Positions 9,868 through 18,368 of a DNA stretch of 64,000 nucleotides are shown here, piece after piece. The stretch is taken from the NCBI GenBank assembly GCA_016712405.1, contig JADJRD010000003.1, forward strand, positions 300,501 to 364,500, written 5' to 3'. This DNA is from Cellvibrio sp. (GTDB lineage: Bacteria; Pseudomonadota; Gammaproteobacteria; Pseudomonadales; Cellvibrionaceae). The stretch's first letter is position 1, and every line of letters starts with the position of its first letter. The notes beneath the pieces are model-generated. The model had not been told where the DNA came from. It did no database searches and saw nothing but the letters and a program-made list of their open reading frames with translations. The position numbers and the translations under genes were made by a program.

Positions 9868-10530
9868 ATGAAAGATTTCGAAAAAGAATTTTATATTTTA
9901 GGAAATGCGGGGCAGATTCAGGCACATGGCCATTGGGGTTCTGAAACGGGATCGTTATTTGATCAGAAAAAGATCGCCATTTTGTGCCATCCCCATCCGC
10001 TGCATGGCGGCACTATGGACAACAAGGTTGTGACTACACTGATGAGGACCTATCGTGATTTAGGTATTCATGTGTTGCGATTTAATTTTCGCGGTGTTGG
10101 CAAAAGTGAAGGTGAGTTTGATCATGCTAAAGGAGAATATGACGACTTGATCGCAGTTATTCGCTGGGCTATCACTGAATTTCCAGAGTTTGATTTAATG
10201 CTGGCAGGATTTTCTTTTGGGTCTTCAATTGCTGCTCGCGCCAGTTATCACGCTCCCCGATTACAACATTTGTGTTTGGTTGCGCCCCCTATAGAGCGTT
10301 ATGAATATGATCGTGACGCTATGTTTAGTGTACCTTTAAGCGTTATTCAGGGGGATCAGGATGAGCGGGTGCATGCACAGGGGGTTTATGATTGGGTTCT
10401 TCAGTTGAAGTCATCTGTAGAATTGATTCGTTATTCTGAAGCCACACATTTTTTTCATGGATTTTTAAGTCAGATGAAACAGGATTTAACTCAGGTATTG
10501 ATTTCGCAATTCGCTTCAAAGGTTAACTAG
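9868..10530 (+). CDS. Alpha/beta hydrolase of the dienelactone hydrolase-like type
   Basis: Cytoplasmic 220-aa hydrolase with no signal peptide. It has the fold pattern ILCHPHPLHGGTMDNKVV (oxyanion region), FNFRGVGKSEGEFD, the nucleophile elbow GFSFGS, an aspartate in GDQDERV and the catalytic histidine in ATHFFHG. This matches the KANL3/Tex30-like or YheT-like small hydrolases common beside zapE. The substrate is unknown. It is immediately followed by zapE with no gap, which suggests co-transcription. Confidence 0.85.
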   Translation: MKDFEKEFYILGNAGQIQAHGHWGSETGSLFDQKKIAILCHPHPLHGGTMDNKVVTTLMRTYRDLGIHVLRFNFRGVGKSEGEFDHAKGEYDDLIAVIRWAITEFPEFDLMLAGFSFGSSIAARASYHAPRLQHLCLVAPPIERYEYDRDAMFSVPLSVIQGDQDERVHAQGVYDWVLQLKSSVELIRYSEATHFFHGFLSQMKQDLTQVLISQFASKVN

Positions 10531-11646
10531 ATGCAACTTTCTCCTCAAGATCGTTACCAGCTGGATTTACAGCGTACTGAATTTCGCGCTGATGCTTCCC
10601 AGGCGAATGCCGTTAAACAGTTACAGGATTTGTATCTCAGATTAGTTGGCGCTTGGGAGGAAGAACAAAAGTCTTCCATTTTCAAATTGTTAACTCAACC
10701 TTTTCAATCGCCATCTCCGCCCATTCGTGGTTTGTATTTTTGGGGTGGTGTTGGGCGTGGCAAAACCTATTTGATGGATAACTTTTACGAGAGCTTGCCC
10801 TTTCCAGAAAAAATGCGAATGCATTTTCATCGGTTTATGCGACGTGTTCATGCTGAATTAAAAAAACTAGCCGGTGAAAAAAATCCGCTTAAAAAAGTGG
10901 CAGATAATATTCGAGCAGAAACCCGCGTGATTTGTTTTGATGAGTTTTTTGTGTCCGATATTACCGATGCCATGATATTGGGAACCTTGATGCAGGAACT
11001 TTTTACACGAGGTGTCACTTTGGTTGCCACTTCTAATATAGTGCCGGACAATCTCTATAAAGATGGCTTGCAGCGTGAGCGGTTTCTGCCGGCGATTGAA
11101 TTGATAAAAATTCACACGCAGGTCATTAATGTCGATGGTGGAGTGGACTATCGATTGCGCAGTCTTGAGCAAGCCCAACTCTTTCATACGCCTCTCGGTG
11201 ATAAAACCGATCGAGCTTTACAGGAGTGTTTTAATTCACTATTGCCGATTAACGCACATGTAAAAAAGAATCAAATGTTGGAAATCGAAGGCAGATTAAT
11301 TCCTTCCCGATATGAATCCGATGATATTGTCTGGTTTGATTTTGTATCCTTGTGTGATGGTCCGCGCTCACAAAATGACTATATTGAACTGGCACGTGAA
11401 TATCACACAGTCATTATTAGCAATATCCCTGAATTAACAGCAAAAAAAGAAGATCAAGCAAGACGGTTTATTAATCTGGTTGACGAGTTTTATGATCGAC
11501 AAGTGAAATTGGTGTTGTCGTCAGAAAAAAATCTGGAAGCGATTTATTCAGGTCAGCGATTAGTTTTTGAATTTCAGAGAACAGTAAGTCGATTATTGGA
11601 CATGCAAAGTAAACTGTATTTGGAAAAGCCACACAGACCGGAATAA
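10531..11646 (+). CDS. zapE: Cell division protein ZapE (AFG1-like ATPase)
   Basis: AAA-type ATPase (371 aa) that associates with the FtsZ ring during late division, particularly under stress or low oxygen. Walker A is GGVGRGKTYLMD near residue 71 and Walker B is VICFDEFFVSDITDAMIL near 137; the sensor segment TSNIVPDNLYKDGLQRERFLP fits the family when read in two parts. It begins right after the hydrolase and its stop overlaps the start of the next gene by one base. Confidence 0.95.
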   Translation: MQLSPQDRYQLDLQRTEFRADASQANAVKQLQDLYLRLVGAWEEEQKSSIFKLLTQPFQSPSPPIRGLYFWGGVGRGKTYLMDNFYESLPFPEKMRMHFHRFMRRVHAELKKLAGEKNPLKKVADNIRAETRVICFDEFFVSDITDAMILGTLMQELFTRGVTLVATSNIVPDNLYKDGLQRERFLPAIELIKIHTQVINVDGGVDYRLRSLEQAQLFHTPLGDKTDRALQECFNSLLPINAHVKKNQMLEIEGRLIPSRYESDDIVWFDFVSLCDGPRSQNDYIELAREYHTVIISNIPELTAKKEDQARRFINLVDEFYDRQVKLVLSSEKNLEAIYSGQRLVFEFQRTVSRLLDMQSKLYLEKPHRPE

Positions 11647-12533
11647 TGAAAAAAGTAGAATTAATTGATCAAGTCAATTGCCATAATTTGTTGGGCGAGG
11701 GGGTGCAATGGAATGCCCAGGAAAAATCTTTTTGGTGGACAGATATTTTGTCTAAAAAATTATTTTCTTATCAGCTCTTCAGTCGGTCACTCAAAGAGTG
11801 GGATTTGCCTGAGCGATTAGGTTGCTTTGCGTTTTCTGATGGCAAGTCGGAAGTTCTCGCTGCTTTTGAATCAGGCTTTGCTTGGTATCATCTAGAATCG
11901 GGTCGTTGTGAATGGATTGCAAAACCTGAGGCTCATTGGCAAGGTAATCGTTTAAACGATGGTCGCTGTGACCGACAGGGTCGTTTTTGGTCAGGCAGTA
12001 TTACCGAACAACAGAATCACCCTTCGCAATCAGCGGGATTATTTTGTCTCGATGGTGAAGTTAAAATTTCACAACATTTAACTGGGCTTAAGATTTCTAA
12101 CGCGCTTTGCTGGAGTCGGGATTCAAGCAAAATGTATCACGCTGATTCGCCTACTCATACTCTGCGTGTTTATGATTTTGATGCTGAAACAGGTCGACTG
12201 GGTAGTTCAACAATTTTTGCAAAAACAGAAACCGGTATTGAACCCGATGGCGCTTGTGTGGATGCGGATGATTATGTGTGGAATGCACAATGGGGCGGTT
12301 CACGCGTTGTTCGCTATGCGCCCGATGGCACAAAAAATTTTGTGTTAGCACTGCCAGTATCCCAAGTAACTTGTGTTGCTTTTGGCGGGGATGATTATTC
12401 CATTCTTGCCGTCACCAGTGCCCGAATTGGTTTGAGTGGTGAAGCACTGCAAGCTCAACCTGATGCGGGAAATTTATTTATTTTTAAAACCGAATTTACA
12501 GGTTTGCCAGAATCACGATTTCTAATTAAGTAA
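11646..12533 (+). CDS. SMP-30/gluconolactonase-family protein
   Basis: Six-bladed beta-propeller lactonase (295 aa). The metal-site pattern is visible: an early glutamate in LLGEGVQWN, RLNDGRCDRQGRFWSGS, SNALCWSRDSSKMYHADS and EPDGACVDADDYVW. Related enzymes open sugar lactones such as glucono- or arabinolactone; the substrate here is not determined. It has no signal peptide, so it probably acts in the cytoplasm on intermediates of sugar oxidation. It is coupled to zapE (1-base overlap) and followed by an acetyltransferase 7 bases later. Confidence 0.87.
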   Translation: MKKVELIDQVNCHNLLGEGVQWNAQEKSFWWTDILSKKLFSYQLFSRSLKEWDLPERLGCFAFSDGKSEVLAAFESGFAWYHLESGRCEWIAKPEAHWQGNRLNDGRCDRQGRFWSGSITEQQNHPSQSAGLFCLDGEVKISQHLTGLKISNALCWSRDSSKMYHADSPTHTLRVYDFDAETGRLGSSTIFAKTETGIEPDGACVDADDYVWNAQWGGSRVVRYAPDGTKNFVLALPVSQVTCVAFGGDDYSILAVTSARIGLSGEALQAQPDAGNLFIFKTEFTGLPESRFLIK

Positions 12534-12540
12534 AAGAAAA

Positions 12541-13023
12541 ATGAATATTTCTATTCAACAAGCGGATTATCATAATCCAGAAGATGCGCAAGCTATAGTA
12601 AATCTATTGGATGCATATGCACGAGATCTAATGGGTGGCGGTGAACCTTTATCTCAATTCGTAAAAGATAATCTGATTGTTGAATTGGCCAAACGTTCTT
12701 TTGCTGTATCCTTGATTGCTTTTGCGGATACCAAACCCGTAGGTTTACTGAATGCATTTGAAGGATTTTCTACTTTTAAAGCAAAACCTTTAATTAACAT
12801 TCACGATATTATTGTGTTGTCAGAATATCGTGGCAGGCAGATTGGGAAAAAATTGTTGCTAGCAATAGAGGCAATTGCTCGCGAAAAAAATTGTTGCAAA
12901 ATTACCTTGGAAGTATTGGAGGGAAACCAAGCTGCGCAAAAGGTTTATCGTAAAGCCGGTTTTGCAGGTTATGCATTAGATCCTGAAATGGGACATGCAT
13001 TGTTCTGGCAGAAAAATCTGTAA
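12541..13023 (+). CDS. GNAT-family N-acetyltransferase
   Basis: Single-domain acetyltransferase (160 aa). The acetyl-CoA binding motif A is VLSEYRGRQIGKKLLLAIEAIA and motif B is LEVLEGNQAAQKVYRKAGF; each falls where expected for GNAT enzymes. It lies 7 bases after the lactonase gene in the zapE operon. The acceptor is unknown, and nothing in the context points to one. Confidence 0.87.
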   Translation: MNISIQQADYHNPEDAQAIVNLLDAYARDLMGGGEPLSQFVKDNLIVELAKRSFAVSLIAFADTKPVGLLNAFEGFSTFKAKPLINIHDIIVLSEYRGRQIGKKLLLAIEAIAREKNCCKITLEVLEGNQAAQKVYRKAGFAGYALDPEMGHALFWQKNL

Positions 13024-13037
13024 ATGCGACAAAAAAT

Positions 13038-13903
13038 CTAAAGTGAAAACCAGTACTCAGGATTTGAATGGCGTTTAAATTTGTTACTGGTGGGGATTTC
13101 AATGAGTCGCCTTTTAGCTACATTCATTCTGCTGATTTCGTTGCTGAAATAACGATTAAAAACTTCATCGAATGATCCATCGGCGATTGCAATTTTCAAT
13201 CCTGATTCAATAATATCAGCTAGACCTTGATTGCTTTTGTCAACGTAAAAATAATAGGCTGCTGGATAATGAATAACCAAGTCGGATTCAATGGCGATAT
13301 TCAACTGAGGGAAGGCGTTTTCTTCCTGAAAGATTTCCAGTGCGGATCGGGAAATATAATCGACACGCTCTCTACCCAGCATTAAGAAAATACTTTTCCA
13401 ATTGGTCGCTAAACGTTGATTGAGTTGGTTTTCTTCAAATAATTTAGATTCTGGCCAGTCATGACCATTGGCAGCAATTAATTTTCCTAAATCGTTTAAA
13501 TTTTTTATGGCGGAGAACTTCTGTTGGCTTTCGGCTCGAATGAATAGTAGTCGCCATCCCATCAAACCTTTACATAGTGGTATGGGAATCGGAATTAGTT
13601 CTGATTCTAAGGATTGATTTGCAGTTAACCAGTGCACATCATACTTTTTTTGTGACAGATTGTTTTTGCTTCTATTTTCTGAGAGTAAAGGTGTTCTGAT
13701 TTTTTCTAATTGATAGGGGTGTCCAGATTTTTTTAAGGCTAACTCTAAAATTTCAATCGAATATTGCACTCGCTTCATGTGGGTCGCAATATGATCGGAA
13801 GCGGGTAGCGGACACGCAAAGGTTGGCGTTGTTCTGAATGCGCTACTCCGAAAGTAAAGCTTGTTAAGGCTATGAAAATGTACAGAAGGCTTTTTAATAA
13901 CAT
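13038..13903 (-). pseudogene. Periplasmic solute-binding protein (SBP_bac_3-like), frameshifted
   Basis: The main frame (13038-13778) lacks a signal peptide. A second frame starting at ATG 13903 supplies one (LLKSLLYIFIALTSFTFG, cleavage near AHS) followed by LRVRYP. They join if one base is added in the GGG run at 13803-13805, giving 288 aa, exactly the length of the intact paralogue at 36350-37216, with which it shares layout (IPIPI/IPIPL, GL..AIADGSFDEVF versus GLDIAFKDGSLKLLW). The family resembles amino-acid-type binding proteins without a transporter nearby. It follows uxaC by 31 bases. It may be broken, or the base may be a sequencing loss. Confidence 0.8.
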
Positions 13904-13934
13904 GGTTTTAATTGCCCATGGCTGAGAATGATGA

Positions 13935-15350
13935 TTATTCCGGCAACACAAACGAAAAATAATTTTTCGCATTGTTAAACGAAATATCCTGTACAAGTTT
14001 GCCGAGCATTTTGCTGTCGTTGGGTAAAATGCCGTTTACCATGTCACGTCCGAGCATGCCGCATAAAATACGACGAAAATAATCGTGGCGGGAATAACTT
14101 AAAAAACTGCGGCTGTCCGTTAGCATGCCGATAAAACGGCTTAGCAATCCTAACTGACTTAACGCATCAATTTGTTTAGTCATGCCATCCATTTGATCAA
14201 GGAACCACCAGCCGCTGCCGAATTGGATTTTTCCGGGCGTACTGCCATCCTGGAAATTGCCAATCATAGTACCAATCATTTCGTTATCGCGTGGATTCAG
14301 GTTGTAGAGAATAGTTTTGGTTAATTGATTGTTGTCATCCAAACGGCCTAAAAATTTTGCGAGAGGTTTTGCGTAGTTATGGTCACCAATCGAATCAAAG
14401 CCAGTATTGGGACCGATTTGGCGGAACAAGCGTGGGTTATTATTGCGAATGGCACCAATATGAAATTGCTGCGCCCAACCTTTTGCGTGATCCATAATCG
14501 CTAATTCAATCAGCATACAAATTTGAAACTGTTCAACTTCATGTGCAGTTAAACTTTTTCCAGAACGAACGCGATTAAAAATGCTTTCAATTTCTTCGCG
14601 AGTAAAATCGGCACCGGGAACGGTTTCCAGTCCGTGATCGGACAAGCGGCATCCATTTGCATGAAAGTAATCGTGACGAACTTGCAAGGCTTTTAATAAA
14701 TCATCGAAGTGTGTGATTTGTACATCAGCAACAGCAGATAATTTATCCAGATACCGATTGTAAAAATCCGGATTGTCGACTGCCATAGCGTTATCAGGTC
14801 GCCAACTGGGGAGCATGGCGCAAGCAAAATTTTTATCCGCTGCGGTAATTTTATGTGCGGCTAAATCATCGACCGGGTCATCAGTAGTGCCGACCATTTT
14901 GACTTTGGCTTGCATCATTAAACCGCGTGCGGTGAATCCCGATGTTTTCAATAATTCATTGCAATGATCCCACACATATTGCGCGCTGGAACTATCCAGC
15001 AATCGGTCGCTGATACCAAAAGGTTTACGCAATTCCAAATGCGTCCAGTGGTAAAGTGGATTGCGTAATGTGTAGGGAACGGTTGTACACCATTGATCGA
15101 ATTTTTCACGGTCGCTGGCATTGCCAGTAATAAAACGTTCATTGATTCCATTCGCTCGTAGGGCTCGCCATTTGTAATGATCACCAGCCAGCCAGACTTC
15201 AGTCAGGTTGCGGAATTGTCGGTTTTCAGCCACTTGTTCCGGTGGCAAATGGCAGTGGTAGTCCACTATGGGCATATCCTTGGCGTAATCGTGATAAAGC
15301 ACTTTGGCTTGTGGGGTGTTCAGCAAAAAATCATCGTGAATAAAGGTCAT
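13935..15350 (-). CDS. uxaC: Glucuronate isomerase UxaC
   Basis: Converts D-glucuronate to D-fructuronate and D-galacturonate to D-tagaturonate, opening hexuronate catabolism. The 471-aa protein matches the family from the start (FIHDDFLLNTPQAKVLYHDY), with metal-site VDYHCHL near residue 30, NPLYHWTHLELRKPFG, MVGTTDDPVDDL and MLTDSRSFLSYSRHDYFRR. A GTG two codons earlier is possible, but the ATG fits homologues. No other uronate-pathway gene (uxuA, uxaB) is adjacent, so it stands alone here, consistent with a plant-polysaccharide degrader. Confidence 0.97.
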   Translation of the reverse strand: MTFIHDDFLLNTPQAKVLYHDYAKDMPIVDYHCHLPPEQVAENRQFRNLTEVWLAGDHYKWRALRANGINERFITGNASDREKFDQWCTTVPYTLRNPLYHWTHLELRKPFGISDRLLDSSSAQYVWDHCNELLKTSGFTARGLMMQAKVKMVGTTDDPVDDLAAHKITAADKNFACAMLPSWRPDNAMAVDNPDFYNRYLDKLSAVADVQITHFDDLLKALQVRHDYFHANGCRLSDHGLETVPGADFTREEIESIFNRVRSGKSLTAHEVEQFQICMLIELAIMDHAKGWAQQFHIGAIRNNNPRLFRQIGPNTGFDSIGDHNYAKPLAKFLGRLDDNNQLTKTILYNLNPRDNEMIGTMIGNFQDGSTPGKIQFGSGWWFLDQMDGMTKQIDALSQLGLLSRFIGMLTDSRSFLSYSRHDYFRRILCGMLGRDMVNGILPNDSKMLGKLVQDISFNNAKNYFSFVLPE

Positions 15351-15532
15351 GCTCACTTGGTCTCAAGAGGAATAAGGAAATAGTGTTGGATCAGGAGTTT
15401 TGGTAATAAAGACTATATTGTCATCCAATGCTTCCAGTCTACTAGTCCATCTTTGACGGATCAAATGAGAAAAAGGCAAATCCTTGTCTCTGAACTATAG
15501 TTAAGCAGACACCTGATAAGGAGGATATTCCT

Positions 15533-15886
15533 GTGACCAAACCTTTAATCCATAAAAATACAGCTCATGAGTTACTACGTTCTGAGCGCGTTGCTGAATT
15601 TAATCAATTGAAGGCCAAGGGAGGAGTGAAGGCCGATGATTTGCGTGGAGGGGATTTTCGCGGATTAGATCTTCGTGAGTTAGACGCCAGTGGATTGGAT
15701 TTGCGTGATGCCTATTTTCGCGGCGCTGATTTACGCGGAATAGATTTCCGAAATGCGCAATTAGAAGGTGCCAGTTTTTGCCAAGCACATATATCGGGAT
15801 GTTTTTTTCCTAAAGAAATCACTGCAGACGAGATACGCGTATCCTTTGACTTGGGAATCCGCATTCGTTATCAATCTCGTGGATAA
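15533..15886 (+). CDS. Pentapeptide-repeat protein
   Basis: 117-aa protein with about eight tandem A(D/N)LXX-like repeats (residues 35-85: ADDLRGGDFRGLDLRELDAS, then DLRDAYFRGADLRGIDFRNA). Such repeats fold into a right-handed quadrilateral helix; the function of short cytoplasmic members is generally unknown, although some mimic DNA. It starts at GTG with an excellent AAGGAGG ribosome site at 8-base spacing. It is divergent from uxaC and upstream of the glucosidase gene. Confidence 0.85.
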   Translation: MTKPLIHKNTAHELLRSERVAEFNQLKAKGGVKADDLRGGDFRGLDLRELDASGLDLRDAYFRGADLRGIDFRNAQLEGASFCQAHISGCFFPKEITADEIRVSFDLGIRIRYQSRG

Positions 15887-15991
15887 AAAATCAATAACAA
15901 AACTTAACTTTTTATCGAAACTCATCGCCTGAATTTTAATTTAAGGTGCGCACCGATCAATTTTTTAAAATCACAACGAGGTCAATACACA

Positions 15992-18232
15992 ATGAAGCAC
16001 ACTTTTTGTCGGACAATTAAAAAAATCAGTTTGGCCGTAATGCTGATGAGTACAACTCAATTTTCAATTGCAGATACTGCTAGCGACTTATCGAATAAGC
16101 CTTGGATGAATAAACAATTAAGTGCTTCTGAGCGTACTGAATTGGTTTTAAAGGAAATGACCTTTGATGAAAAACTCAGTTTGCTAATGGGCTATTTTGG
16201 AACTGATTCGCCATGGAAAAATACCAAGCGCCCAGTGGAATCCATTACTCAATCAGCGGGATTTGTTTACGGCGTACCGCGTTTGGGAATTCCTCATTTG
16301 TGGCAAGCCGATGCTGGAGTTGGAGTGGCATCACAGGGCGGTCCAGAGGTGCGTGAGCGAACTGCATTGCCATCGGGCATGGCAACAGCCGCGACTTGGA
16401 ATCCTGATGGGGGGTTTGCAGGTGGCGCGATGATCGGTGATGAGACACGTATCTCTGGATTTAACGTGCAATTAGCGGGCGGTGTGAATTTGGTGCGTGA
16501 GCCGCGCAATGGGCGTAATTTTGAATACGGTGGTGAAGATCCCTTATTAGCTGGTGTTATGGTGGGTGAACAAATTCGTGGAATTCAATCAAAAAATGTT
16601 GTGTCCACGCTAAAGCATTTTGCTTATAACGATCAGGAAACTAATCGTTTTTCTTCGAATGTTGAAATTGATGAAGCAGCGGGGCGCATGTCAGATTTAT
16701 TGGCTTTGCAAATTGCTTACGAAATCGGTAATCCGGGCTCTGTCATGTGCTCTTACAATCGTGTTTATGGTGTGTATGCCTGTGAAAGTGATTATTTATT
16801 AAATCAAGTTTTGAAAAAAGATTGGGGCTTTAAAGGCTGGGTTATGTCTGACTGGGGTGCAACTCACAGTACGGTACCGGCAGCAAATAATGGATTGGAT
16901 CAACAATCAGGTTATCCATTTGATGTATCCGCTTATTTCAAAGAGCCATTAAAAGAAGCGGTGATGAATGGTTGGGTTTCACAAGAACGTTTTGATGATA
17001 TGGCTCGTCGTGTGATTTATCCTTTGTTTGAACATGGTGTCATTGATAATCCTGTTCCCAAAGCCAGCAACAATATTGATTTCAAAAAGAATGGATTAAT
17101 TTCACAATCGGATGCAGAAGAAGCGATTGTGTTATTGAAAAATGAAAAACTATTGCCTCTTGCAAAAGACTTGAAAAAAATTGCAGTGATTGGTTCACAT
17201 GCCAATTTGGGTGTTTTATCCGGGGGTGGATCTTCACAGGTTTATCCAGTCGGCGGTATGGCGGTTAAAGATTTGGGTCCCAAATTTTTCCCGGGGCCAA
17301 TGGTTTACTATCCATCGTCCCCAATGAAAGCTATTCAAGCACGTTACCCAAATGCGAAAGTTGCGTTTGATTCAGGTGTTGATGCAAAAGCAGCTGCAAA
17401 ACTCGCCGCCGAAAGTGATTTGGTTTTAATGTTTGCCAATCAATGGACAGCTGAATCAGTTGATGTTCCCAACTTATCTTTGCCGGATAATCAAGACGCA
17501 ATTATTGATGCAGTTGCCAATGCCAACAAGAAAACCGTAGTGGTGTTGGAAACTGGAGGCGCTGTGACTATGCCATGGTTAAATAAAGTCGGCGCGGTCG
17601 TTGAAGCCTGGTATCCCGGTACTAACGGCGGTGAAGCTATTGCACGCGTATTGACGGGCGAAGTGAATCCATCAGGCCATTTGCCAATTACCTTCCCGGC
17701 TTCTGAATCACAATTGCCACATGAAAAAGTCACAGGTTATCCTGAAGTAAAAGATGCACGTTTTGATGTGGTTTATCACGAAGGTGCAACGGTTGGTTAC
17801 AAATGGTTTGATGCTAAAAATCACAAACCACTTTTCCCTTTCGGTTTTGGTTTGTCTTACACTGAATTTGCCATGAGCGATTTAAAAGCCGAAGTCAAAA
17901 ATGGGCAATTAACCGCAAGTTTCACTGTGAAAAATACCGGTACACTTGCAGGTAAAGATGTTGCGCAAGTTTATGTCGCGCCAGTGAATGCTAAATGGGA
18001 AGCTCCAAAACGTTTGGGCGCTTTTAAGAAAGTAGATTTAAAACCGGGCGAGTCAACTCATGTAAATGTCACAGTTGATCCACGTTTGCTTGGCATCTAC
18101 GACAGCAAATCCAAAACCTGGACTATCGCAAAAGGCGAATATCAAGTGATGCTGGCGACTTCCAGTGCTGACATAGTGTCAAGCGTGAAAGTGAAATTAC
18201 CGAAAAAAGTATTGGATGTGAGGGGTAAGTAA
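15992..18232 (+). CDS. bglX: Beta-glucosidase, glycoside hydrolase family 3
   Basis: Exported 746-aa GH3 enzyme releasing glucose from the non-reducing end of beta-glucosides such as cellobiose. It has a signal peptide (cleavage near SIADTA, residue 29), the (beta/alpha)8 domain with KHFAYNDQETNR, the nucleophile Asp287 in VMSDWGATHS, the second alpha/beta sandwich domain and a C-terminal fibronectin type III-like domain (FTVKNTGTLAGKDVAQVYV). GAGG precedes the ATG by about ten bases, and a good terminator follows. The order of domains is as in BglX; the symbol is by family resemblance. Confidence 0.92.
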   Translation: MKHTFCRTIKKISLAVMLMSTTQFSIADTASDLSNKPWMNKQLSASERTELVLKEMTFDEKLSLLMGYFGTDSPWKNTKRPVESITQSAGFVYGVPRLGIPHLWQADAGVGVASQGGPEVRERTALPSGMATAATWNPDGGFAGGAMIGDETRISGFNVQLAGGVNLVREPRNGRNFEYGGEDPLLAGVMVGEQIRGIQSKNVVSTLKHFAYNDQETNRFSSNVEIDEAAGRMSDLLALQIAYEIGNPGSVMCSYNRVYGVYACESDYLLNQVLKKDWGFKGWVMSDWGATHSTVPAANNGLDQQSGYPFDVSAYFKEPLKEAVMNGWVSQERFDDMARRVIYPLFEHGVIDNPVPKASNNIDFKKNGLISQSDAEEAIVLLKNEKLLPLAKDLKKIAVIGSHANLGVLSGGGSSQVYPVGGMAVKDLGPKFFPGPMVYYPSSPMKAIQARYPNAKVAFDSGVDAKAAAKLAAESDLVLMFANQWTAESVDVPNLSLPDNQDAIIDAVANANKKTVVVLETGGAVTMPWLNKVGAVVEAWYPGTNGGEAIARVLTGEVNPSGHLPITFPASESQLPHEKVTGYPEVKDARFDVVYHEGATVGYKWFDAKNHKPLFPFGFGLSYTEFAMSDLKAEVKNGQLTASFTVKNTGTLAGKDVAQVYVAPVNAKWEAPKRLGAFKKVDLKPGESTHVNVTVDPRLLGIYDSKSKTWTIAKGEYQVMLATSSADIVSSVKVKLPKKVLDVRGK

Positions 18233-18249
18233 TTTTTTGGGATTTAGCG

Positions 18250-18273
18250 GCGGGCCAATGTGCCCGCTTTTTT
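18250..18273 (+). terminator. Terminator of the GH3 glucosidase gene
   Basis: GCGGGC pairs with GCCCGC around a CAATGT loop and is followed by T6, 18 bases after the stop codon. Confidence 0.88.
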
Positions 18274-18368
18274 GTGTATTTAATTTATGGAGTGTCTAAT
18301 AACACTGGCAAAATACCCTTCATCTGTTAATACTAGCCACCCAAAATAACTTGTTTTATTGCGATTCC

